This document shows, piece after piece, positions 1 through 6,480 of a stretch of DNA of 7,121 nt. Where the stretch lies: assembly GCA_023135745.1 (NCBI GenBank), contig JAGLSM010000103.1:1-7121 (forward strand), given 5' to 3'. The first letter of the stretch is position 1; every line of letters starts with the position of its first letter. Under the pieces are notes generated by a model. The model saw only the letters and a list, made by a program, of their open reading frames with translations, ran no database searches and was not told where the DNA came from. The position numbers and the translations under genes were made by a program. Source of the stretch: Spirochaetota bacterium. Its GTDB lineage: Bacteria > Spirochaetota > JAGLSM01.

Positions 1-29
1 TTATAAAATATATAGAACCATTAGTATAC

Positions 30-58
30 TTGACTGAAACCGTTATTCTACTTAGAAT
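30..58 (+). promoter_or_regulatory. Sigma70-type promoter for the four-gene operon
   Basis: A -35 element TTGACT (30-35, five of six consensus bases) and a -10 element TAGAAT (53-58, five of six) are separated by exactly 17 nt. Transcription would begin near A65, seven bases after the -10 box. That is only about 8 nt before the ATG at 73 and 17 nt before the in-frame ATG at 82, so the first gene would have almost no leader. This agrees with the absence of a Shine-Dalgarno sequence in front of it. The match and spacing are visible directly; promoter activity is inferred. Confidence 0.7.
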
Positions 59-72
59 TCTTGTACATTATT

Positions 73-2961
73 ATGAAAAAAATGACACAACTTGCGGTCA
101 AAAGACCTGCCACAGTTTTTATTCTTCTTGCGGTTACAACTGCATTGGCACTCATTGGTATATCAAAACTGAAAATGGACAGCTCTACCGAGGCTCTTCT
201 TCCAAAAAACAGCCATGCGTATAAAATGCTGCAGCATACAAAACGGATATTCGGTGACAGCAAAACTTTCCTTATAACAGCTATTGAACCGGCTAATGGG
301 GAAAGCGTTATATCTATGCAGATGTTTAGCCACCTCGCACCCCTTATGGATGAAATCAGTGATTTCAAAAATTTTGATTTGAACCGCGAAACAAAGCGGT
401 TGCAGACTTTTCTCAGACTTAGTGCAGTTACTCCCGTTCTAAATGAAGATAACAGGAAAAAGCGAGGAGATGCATCTCCTCCATTAGGGCTGGATGATAA
501 CGGACCACCCTCTGATCTTAACCTTAACGAGAATCCCACGGACAAATCAAACATCTGGAAACAGAAATTAAATGAAAAAAAATATTACGCCAAACCGGTC
601 AGGCAGCCCGTAAAATATAATTATTCAAAATACAAACCGATTAGCATAGAAAAACTCGCCAAAGCACTCGACACTGTTGCATCCGGGCAGCTTAAAACTA
701 TCCTTATTATTTCCGGTTTGAAGAAGCACCCCTGGAACATACCACTTACAAAAAAACAGTTCAAAATACTTCTTGGTAACTGGGAAAAAATATTTCTGTA
801 TAAATCAATGCAGATTGTTAAAACTTCCATCGATCCTATAACAGCCAAAGATATTCACGGCAGCAATGGAAACCTTAAAGTAATCTCACTAATTCCGAAA
901 AAAGATGGTCACCGGAAGCTTCCATGGAACAAAAAGACACTGAAAAAGTATAGGGAGCGTCTGCTTAGAAATCCGGCCTATGAATCGATATTATACGCGA
1001 AAGACAAAAAAGGCAAGGTCGCTGCCCTGGCAATGACACTCACTCTACGCGCGCGGAAAAACAACGACTGGATCTTTAATTTTCTGCATCAGACAATAAA
1101 AAGATACAACAAAGAACCGGTTAAATTGACCCAGATGGGTTCTTTTATGTATCAGAAATATCTGCGGGAGTACATGCATTCTGATCTGAGAAGGCTCATA
1201 CCGCTTGTTATTCTGGTAGTAATGTTCACATTTTACTTCAATTTCCATTCAAAAAGGGGAGTGATTCTCCCAACCCTTTCAGTTCTTCTTTCAAGCACAT
1301 GGACCTTTGGTTTGATGGGGCTGCTTGGGGTACCAATATCATTGGTTGTCAATCTGCTGCCGCCCCTATTAATGGCGGTTGGAAGTTCATATTCAATACA
1401 TATTCTCAATCAGTATTACCTGGAACATGATAAAATACATACATCTGATAATAAAAAGGAAGCACTTCAAAGATCTATGCAGTCTATCTCTCTTACAGTT
1501 CTCCTGGCTGCAATTACCACATTCATCGGTTTCATGACACTGGTCACAAACCGAGTTATCTCACTCCAGTATTTTGGTCTCTTTGCAGCAATCGGCACAA
1601 TCTTTTCTATGGTGGCAGCGACTCTTCTACTGCCGGCTTCCCTCACACTTCTTAAAAAGCTAAAGGTACGTAAACCTAAAAAGCATAAATCTCATCATCA
1701 GCATAGTAATGTAATCGTTTCCCGAGTATTGTCAGGGTTCAGACGTGTCAGTCTCCGGCATCCCGGAAAGCTCTCTTTGATCGCGCTGCTTATAGTGATT
1801 GTATTTGGCATTGGAATCAGCCGTCTTTACGTTGAATCATCCGCAGCATATATGCTCAAGAAAGACTCATTCCTTTATAAGGCAGATATTCATCTGGGCA
1901 ACCTGTTCAGGGGGCACATGGTCGTAAACCTTGTTCTGGATTCCGGAAAAAAAGACGGAGCTCTTGAGCCCTCATTTCTTAAATTTATTGAGAAATTCCG
2001 CAAATGGGCGGTCTCTCCGAAAAACAAAAAGCAATACCATATACTACACACTACCTCATTCGGTGATGTTATAAAAAGAGTCAACATGGCCACCTTCGGT
2101 GAAGATAGTACCCGGTATAGAATTCCCGATACTAAATCCGCAATCCGGGATTATCTGCAAATCTATGGAGGAACAGACAGCGATATGGATGGCCGTCCTG
2201 ATAGTCTGGAATCATTTATTGACCCCAACCGCCGCTATATAAATATTCTTGTTAGAAAAGGTGCCCAGGGGAATAAGCCTATATCAACCCGGATAAACGC
2301 TGAAGGACAAAAAGCAATTGATCAATATCTGATAAAACATGCCAAGCCTCTGGGGTACAGCTGGGAAGCAACAGGAGAACCGTTAACCTTTGTTGTGTTG
2401 GGGGAAATGGTGATTACCGGACAGATAATCAGCGTTCTGCTCACCATTCTACTGGTAGCAATCATGATGATCATACTATTCAAGAACTGGATTAGCGGCT
2501 TATTGGCCGTTATCCCCATATCAGTGAGTGTTGTTTTTATTTATGGGCTAATGGGCTTCCTGAAGATACCTCTGGATATACCCAAGGCTGTCCTTGCGGC
2601 AATTGCAATCGGTATCGGAGTAGACGACACCATTCACATACTCAAAACTCTACGTCATCACCTCAAGCTTGGACTCCCGATAAAAGAGGCTCTGGAGGCA
2701 GCTCATTCCCAGGCCGGTCTCGCCATTGTCTACACCTCAATTGCTCTAATTGCCGGATTTTCAATTCTGCTCTTTTCCGAATTTGTCCCGGTCTTTTACC
2801 TTGGTCTTCTTGTGTCTCTCTCCATGCTTTCTACAACCGTCTCCGCATTAGTCCTGCTTCCTGCTGCCGCCTATTTGCTGCGCCGCTTTAAACTGCATAA
2901 GGAGCATGAATGGAAACTCTTGCGTTGGTTCAAAATATCAGATTATTTTGACAATCACTAA
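73..2961 (+). CDS. RND/MMPL-family (HAE3-type) inner-membrane exporter
   Basis: 962-residue predicted exporter with the duplicated RND layout. TM1 is at about residues 12-30, followed by a large periplasmic loop (31-373), five helices (about 375-527), and a Lys/His-rich cytoplasmic linker (531-546). Then come TM7 (566-584), a second periplasmic loop (585-780) and five more helices (783-936). TM10 carries GIGVDDTIH (847-855) with Asp851/Asp852, the likely proton-relay acids; the matching TM4 motif is GSSYSIH (437-443), without Asp. The family exports lipids or hydrophobic compounds using proton-motive force. Loop 1 has an Asn/Asp/Pro/Lys-rich insertion (125-162). Loop 2 has an EF-hand-like Asp cluster (702-713). 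I chose ATG 73 because the promoter at 30-58 should start transcription near 65, which excludes the TTG at 61; ATG 82 remains possible. No Shine-Dalgarno is present. It is the first gene of a probable operon with a LolA-like protein and an outer-membrane barrel. The family call is firm; the substrate is unknown. Confidence 0.94.
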   Translation: MKKMTQLAVKRPATVFILLAVTTALALIGISKLKMDSSTEALLPKNSHAYKMLQHTKRIFGDSKTFLITAIEPANGESVISMQMFSHLAPLMDEISDFKNFDLNRETKRLQTFLRLSAVTPVLNEDNRKKRGDASPPLGLDDNGPPSDLNLNENPTDKSNIWKQKLNEKKYYAKPVRQPVKYNYSKYKPISIEKLAKALDTVASGQLKTILIISGLKKHPWNIPLTKKQFKILLGNWEKIFLYKSMQIVKTSIDPITAKDIHGSNGNLKVISLIPKKDGHRKLPWNKKTLKKYRERLLRNPAYESILYAKDKKGKVAALAMTLTLRARKNNDWIFNFLHQTIKRYNKEPVKLTQMGSFMYQKYLREYMHSDLRRLIPLVILVVMFTFYFNFHSKRGVILPTLSVLLSSTWTFGLMGLLGVPISLVVNLLPPLLMAVGSSYSIHILNQYYLEHDKIHTSDNKKEALQRSMQSISLTVLLAAITTFIGFMTLVTNRVISLQYFGLFAAIGTIFSMVAATLLLPASLTLLKKLKVRKPKKHKSHHQHSNVIVSRVLSGFRRVSLRHPGKLSLIALLIVIVFGIGISRLYVESSAAYMLKKDSFLYKADIHLGNLFRGHMVVNLVLDSGKKDGALEPSFLKFIEKFRKWAVSPKNKKQYHILHTTSFGDVIKRVNMATFGEDSTRYRIPDTKSAIRDYLQIYGGTDSDMDGRPDSLESFIDPNRRYINILVRKGAQGNKPISTRINAEGQKAIDQYLIKHAKPLGYSWEATGEPLTFVVLGEMVITGQIISVLLTILLVAIMMIILFKNWISGLLAVIPISVSVVFIYGLMGFLKIPLDIPKAVLAAIAIGIGVDDTIHILKTLRHHLKLGLPIKEALEAAHSQAGLAIVYTSIALIAGFSILLFSEFVPVFYLGLLVSLSMLSTTVSALVLLPAAAYLLRRFKLHKEHEWKLLRWFKISDYFDNH

Positions 2962-3061
2962 TTTTTTTGCGTAACTTATATACCTATAAAAGTGTTAGAA
3001 AAATCAGAAGATTGTGTTTCTTATATTACAAAGATCAATTCTTCTATATTTTGAATTTCCC

Positions 3062-3067
3062 GGGAGA
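3062..3067 (+). promoter_or_regulatory. Ribosome binding site fixing the LolA-like gene start
   Basis: GGGAGA lies about 4-5 nt before the ATG at 3072. It identifies that ATG, not the in-frame TTG at 2967, as the start. Beginning at 3072 also puts a clean signal peptide at the N-terminus. Confidence 0.8.
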
Positions 3068-3071
3068 TCCG

Positions 3072-3827
3072 ATGTCCACTAAAGGTTTTATATATTTTTT
3101 TATACTAATGGTACTATCCTCTATCAATGCGTGGGGACTTACTGCACAGCAGATTATCACTAAAAACAGATGTTTGACCAAACCTCTTCGGAGCTGCGGA
3201 ACAATCAAACTCGTGATAAAAAATAGAGGTGTACAAACAGTTAAACAGTTCCGTGTTTTTACTAAAAAATACGGCAGTCAGACACGCTCCAGGATAAACT
3301 TCATTCGTCCCACCCGAATGCAGTTCCTCATCTACAGCAAACCGGGAAAATCTACTCAGCAATGGATTAAGTTTTCCAGCGGCAGAATCCGCAGGGTAGC
3401 ATCCGGAAGCCGGGGTGCCAGCTGGGCCAACTCTCACTTTTACTACGAAGATCTTCAAACATATTCTATCTCTAAATTTAAATTCACCAAACTTAGCGAT
3501 GCAGTTATCAAAGACTACAAAAAAAAGAATGTACTCTGTTACCGGATTGCAGCAAGAACATATAAACGCGGTGAAGTCTACTCAAAACGGATCCTCTATA
3601 TCGATAAAAAGAACTGGCAAATCCGCCGGGTAAAATTTTTCCAGAGAGGAAATCATACAAAAACTCTCAGCAACTATCTTTTTAAAAAAATCAATGGTAT
3701 TAATACACCTCGTCTTGTATATATGGAACCGGTGAGCCGTAAGGGAAGCTACTCTTATCTGCTTATCCAACAGATGACTTTTAACACTCATCTGAGCGAC
3801 AGACTCTTCAGGCGCAGTTCCTTCTAA
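3072..3827 (+). CDS. LolA-like outer membrane lipoprotein-sorting family protein
   Basis: 251-residue periplasmic protein. Residues 1 to about 22 form a signal peptide: one Lys, a hydrophobic core, and probable cleavage after Ala-Trp-Gly (20-22). The body alternates short beta-strand-like segments. Its central stretch (98-128) runs from WIKFSSGRIRRVA through to FYYEDL, matching the W-x-Y-x-P...R-R-I/V-A...F-x-Y-E-D pattern I associate with the 'outer membrane lipoprotein-sorting protein' family (LolA-like, PF17131 from memory). Such proteins have a half-barrel fold that shields an acyl chain and often sit beside RND exporters. The mature chain is strikingly basic: 51 Lys/Arg against 8 Asp/Glu over the whole protein. 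Cys34 and Cys42 could form a disulfide; Cys156 is alone. It lies 110 nt after the RND gene and 2 nt before the barrel gene. I infer that it carries cargo between the RND pump and the outer membrane; lipoproteins themselves need not be the cargo. Confidence 0.85.
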   Translation: MSTKGFIYFFILMVLSSINAWGLTAQQIITKNRCLTKPLRSCGTIKLVIKNRGVQTVKQFRVFTKKYGSQTRSRINFIRPTRMQFLIYSKPGKSTQQWIKFSSGRIRRVASGSRGASWANSHFYYEDLQTYSISKFKFTKLSDAVIKDYKKKNVLCYRIAARTYKRGEVYSKRILYIDKKNWQIRRVKFFQRGNHTKTLSNYLFKKINGINTPRLVYMEPVSRKGSYSYLLIQQMTFNTHLSDRLFRRSSF

Positions 3828-3829
3828 CT

Positions 3830-5206
3830 ATGAAAACAAAAATTCTACTGATATTAATGATACTGCCGGTTTCTATTGCAGCTCTACCGGATATATCCGG
3901 AGAAAAAATTGCCGGTAATACGCCTAAAAGCAATACTATTCCGGTTATCAAGATACTCAAACCTGCGATATCACCTTTTCGGTTAAACGCCACCCTTGAA
4001 ACAACCGTTCAGACCGCGATGCCGCCCCTGGGCAGTTATGTGGATAAATGGCAGATCGCAAAGATAGAAGGCCGGTTTAGATTAGATGCAGCCTTTAAAA
4101 AAGGAAATTTTGAGGCGCTGATCCAGAACGATCTTTACCTGTATCCCGATCTACAGGATACCGCCGCGCCGCGCAGCACCTCTCTGGTACTCCGCCAAGG
4201 CTGGCTAAGGGTCGGAGGTTCCCTGATAGAACTTACACTTGGATGGCAGATTTTTTCATGGGGAAATGCGGATATTTTACCTTCCGCCAATCTCCTTGAC
4301 CGGCCTGATTTCAGCGATCTGTCCGTACTTGACCGAAGTCAGCGCTATACAGGAACCCTGGGGCTGAAAACACGCATATTTACCGGAAATAGAGTACTGG
4401 AACTTGTATTTCTTCCGACTGTCCGCACTGCATCAACAGCGCCGGAAGACGGTTTCTGGCATTTTACCTATGATGATATAGGAACAACTCCTGTAACTGA
4501 AAAAAAAGCAGACAACCCTGATTATGAACTTAAAGACAGTGCGGTTGCTGTCCGCTGGGGAGGAAGTACATCCGGAATGGATTTTCATATCGGGTGGTAC
4601 TACGGACCTCAGCGTGGACTGCTGCTCAGATCCACACTGACCGGTACCAACGCCGCCACAGCAGTAGTCGAAAAAAAGCCATGGCAGGATAGAGTACATT
4701 GTTTTACGTTAAACAGTGCATTCACCATCGGCAAAATGGCCGTACGGATGGAAACTCTCTTTTCTCCCAATATGCCGATACTGCCTTATCCCGATCAGAC
4801 TCTTATATCATCTGTCTCCGGCACTCTATCACCGCTCAATACCAGCATTCCGCTTGGTACTGTCAGCCGCGGTCCATATCTTGCTTGGACAATCGGAGCA
4901 GATATACATCTGTGGGGCAATGAAGGACGGATGCTCATAGAATGGAAACATGATCTTTATCTTGAAAAAACCGATTCAATCGAGGATTTCAGAATCTCTG
5001 ATATCTTTGCTCTTATGCTCAGGGATAAATTCTTCAGCAACAGACTGCAGATTCAGGCAGGAGGGGTTTTTACCCAAAAAAAAGGGGAGTACTTGGGCGC
5101 AGCCGGATATCGGATCACATGGGATTTCGCAAACGGCTTCTATCTTACTCACGGCACTTTTTTTCTTGTTGGAATAAGTTATCTTCAAGCACGGTACAGA
5201 TTTTAA
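3830..5206 (+). CDS. Outer-membrane beta-barrel protein of an RND/LolA-like operon
   Basis: 458 residues. An N-terminal signal peptide (1 to about 18: Met-Lys-Thr-Lys, then a Leu/Ile core, cleavage near SIA-ALP) leads into a chain of alternating amphipathic strands. The chain ends YLQARYRF; a C-terminal Phe after alternating aromatic residues is the usual recognition signal for the barrel-assembly machinery. Residues 138-160 (GWQIFSWGNAD, then a Leu-Asp-Arg-Pro-Asp stretch) resemble the 'G-x-Q...W-G-x-A-D...N-P-x-D' signature of DUF1302-like outer-membrane proteins that accompany RND and LolA-fold genes; that comparison is from memory. The start is 2 nt after the preceding stop, with no good Shine-Dalgarno, so translation is probably coupled to the LolA-like gene. 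The inferred role is the outer-membrane end of the transport route. An A8 run at 5076-5083 lies inside the gene. Beta-barrel is likely; the exact family is less certain. Confidence 0.75.
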   Translation: MKTKILLILMILPVSIAALPDISGEKIAGNTPKSNTIPVIKILKPAISPFRLNATLETTVQTAMPPLGSYVDKWQIAKIEGRFRLDAAFKKGNFEALIQNDLYLYPDLQDTAAPRSTSLVLRQGWLRVGGSLIELTLGWQIFSWGNADILPSANLLDRPDFSDLSVLDRSQRYTGTLGLKTRIFTGNRVLELVFLPTVRTASTAPEDGFWHFTYDDIGTTPVTEKKADNPDYELKDSAVAVRWGGSTSGMDFHIGWYYGPQRGLLLRSTLTGTNAATAVVEKKPWQDRVHCFTLNSAFTIGKMAVRMETLFSPNMPILPYPDQTLISSVSGTLSPLNTSIPLGTVSRGPYLAWTIGADIHLWGNEGRMLIEWKHDLYLEKTDSIEDFRISDIFALMLRDKFFSNRLQIQAGGVFTQKKGEYLGAAGYRITWDFANGFYLTHGTFFLVGISYLQARYRF

Positions 5207-5220
5207 TATCTTTTTACATT

Positions 5221-5225
5221 GGGAG
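5221..5225 (+). promoter_or_regulatory. Ribosome binding site deciding the TTG start of the acyltransferase
   Basis: GGGAG lies 6 nt before the TTG at 5232. No in-frame ATG occurs nearby, and the conserved acyltransferase region begins soon after, so the TTG is the best start. Confidence 0.8.
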
Positions 5226-5231
5226 TTTATT

Positions 5232-6425
5232 TTGAAAAAAAACAAAGATAAATACAGCCCCGTAATCTACTGGTTAACTAAAAAAATCGGCTGCATAATA
5301 GCCAAAAAACAGCAAAATACCCGATATTTCTGTCCGGATAATGTAAAAAAACTTCGAGGCCCATTTATACTCTGTTCAAATCATGTCGGTCTCTGGGATC
5401 CTTTTCTGATCTGCAAACCATTTAAAAACGGAGTCCGCTATATTACTTCAGACGCTGCCTTCCGAAACAGTATTAAAGGCTGGTTTCTGAGGAAACTGGG
5501 AAGCATTCCCAAAACAAAAGGAGTCAGGGACAGCGAAACCATCAGAAATATGCTCAAGGTATTTAAAAAGGGCGGGGTGATCGGACTCTTCCCGGAAGGG
5601 GACCGAAGCTATGAGGGTAAAACAATGCCTCTCAATGATGCCACAGGAAAGCTTCTTAAAAAAATTAATCTGCCGGTTGTTGCCTGTCTTAACCACGGAA
5701 CATCTTTTTCTCATCCACGATGGAGTGAAAAACCCAATAAAGGGCTGGTAGAATTCCATTACAGGATTCTTTTTACTCCTGATCAGCTTCAGCAAATTGA
5801 CTCTGATGATGTACAGAATCAACTGGAAAAAGCTCTGTCAAACGATGATACTCTCTGGCAGGAGAAACAGCGCATAACATATAAAAGCGGTTGCCGCGCT
5901 GAAAGGATCGAACATGCCGTCTTTATCTGTCCTGAATGTGGTGCCTATGCGTCAATATCTTCAAAAGGGGACACATTTACATGTGGCAGATGCGGTAACG
6001 GATGGCAGATAAATGATTTTGGTTTCTTTGAAACCATTGAAGAAGGAAAAAATGCCCAACACAAAAATCTTCGGGATTGGATAGCCTGGCAGAACAGCCG
6101 GCTGAAAAAAGATCTTTTAAAGCTTAAAAAGTATACTGAACTTTTCTCCGATAAAGGATGCACTTTATTTTCAGGTTTTAAAACTGACCCACTCAAACAT
6201 GCCGGACGCGGAACTGCCCATCTTATTAATAAAGGGCTTGAATTCCGTTATGAAAACGGATCTATCAAACAATTTCCTGCTGCTGAGCTCAAAGGTCTCA
6301 CCATTCAGGAAGGTGAGACCCTGGAATTCTATCATGATGAACACTGTTATCAATTTCAGTTTGACGGTTTTGTATCTGCCTGCAAATGGATAAGCACACT
6401 GGAAACTATTTGCTCGATATCTTGA
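5232..6425 (+). CDS. PlsC-type 1-acylglycerol-3-phosphate acyltransferase with zinc ribbon
   Basis: 397 residues, starting at TTG with a good ribosome binding site. The PlsC domain spans about 40-205. It contains the catalytic NHVGLWD motif (HX4D, His51/Asp56), a block II-like GSIPKTKG (90-97, with Lys where many homologues have Arg), the glycerophosphate-binding FPEGDRS (120-126), and a block IV-like LPVVACLNHG (147-156). The expected reaction is acyl transfer to the sn-2 position of lysophosphatidic acid, or to a related lysophospholipid, at the inner membrane. E. coli PlsC is about 245 residues; this protein adds about 150. First comes a CPEC...CGRC zinc ribbon (Cys233, 236, 251, 254), then an Asp-Trp-x-x-Trp-Gln segment (282-287). 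The tail (about 305-395) has a strand-rich, helix-ended shape recalling a PH/GRAM-like fold. I recall similar long PlsC proteins in other bacteria, so the fusion is probably a known architecture. It is the last gene of the operon, 25 nt after the barrel gene. Confidence 0.92.
   Translation: MKKNKDKYSPVIYWLTKKIGCIIAKKQQNTRYFCPDNVKKLRGPFILCSNHVGLWDPFLICKPFKNGVRYITSDAAFRNSIKGWFLRKLGSIPKTKGVRDSETIRNMLKVFKKGGVIGLFPEGDRSYEGKTMPLNDATGKLLKKINLPVVACLNHGTSFSHPRWSEKPNKGLVEFHYRILFTPDQLQQIDSDDVQNQLEKALSNDDTLWQEKQRITYKSGCRAERIEHAVFICPECGAYASISSKGDTFTCGRCGNGWQINDFGFFETIEEGKNAQHKNLRDWIAWQNSRLKKDLLKLKKYTELFSDKGCTLFSGFKTDPLKHAGRGTAHLINKGLEFRYENGSIKQFPAAELKGLTIQEGETLEFYHDEHCYQFQFDGFVSACKWISTLETICSIS
6294..6320. 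repeat. Perfect 9-bp inverted repeat inside the acyltransferase gene
   Basis: GGTCTCACC (6294-6302) and GGTGAGACC (6312-6320) are exact reverse complements around a 9-nt spacer. RNA from either strand could form a 9-bp hairpin. It lies about 105 nt before the stop codon, and no U-run follows on the plus strand, so it does not look like a terminator. It may be chance, given the coding constraint. Confidence 0.6.
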
Positions 6426-6445
6426 GTATCCTTATTCCGGTAAAT

Positions 6446-6480
6446 AAAAAAATCTTTCTGATGTGTCGTTTATATATCAG
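6446..6480 (-). terminator. Weak candidate terminator of the lipoprotein gene
   Basis: Read on the minus strand, CTGAT (6480-6476) can pair with ATCAG (6462-6458). Four bases later comes a run of seven T (6452-6446). The stem has only five uninterrupted pairs, then two A/C mismatches, and it overlaps the stop codon at 6470-6472. It could serve as a poor intrinsic terminator. On the plus strand the same sequence makes a longer stem using G-U pairs, but no U-run follows. Confidence 0.3.

Noticed and set aside
61..72. TTG at 61 as the start of the RND gene
   Set aside because: It lies upstream of the predicted transcription start (about 65) and has no ribosome binding site; the ATG at 73 or 82 fits better.
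48..554. 168-codon open frame on the minus strand
   Set aside because: It lies wholly opposite the conserved N-terminal part of the RND gene, shows no family resemblance and has no ribosome binding signal I can support.
1663..1710. His/Lys-rich segment (HKSHHQH) in the RND inter-half linker as a metal-sensing site
   Set aside because: Basic cytoplasmic linkers between the two RND halves are common, and four His in a flexible loop are not enough to claim metal binding.
2967..3071. In-frame 35-codon N-terminal extension of the LolA-like gene from TTG 2967
   Set aside because: GGGAGA before ATG 3072 and the signal peptide starting there mark the true start; the extension would bury the signal peptide.
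2962..3071. Separate promoter in the AT-rich 110-nt gap after the RND gene
   Set aside because: TATATT at 3045-3050 resembles a -10 box, but the best -35 at a workable distance (TTATAT at 3021, 18-nt spacer) matches only half the consensus.
3114..3458. 114-codon minus-strand open frame
   Set aside because: It is antisense to the LolA-like gene, whose family motifs and signal peptide are clear.
5448..5822. 124-codon minus-strand open frame
   Set aside because: It is antisense to the PlsC catalytic motifs and has no recognisable features.
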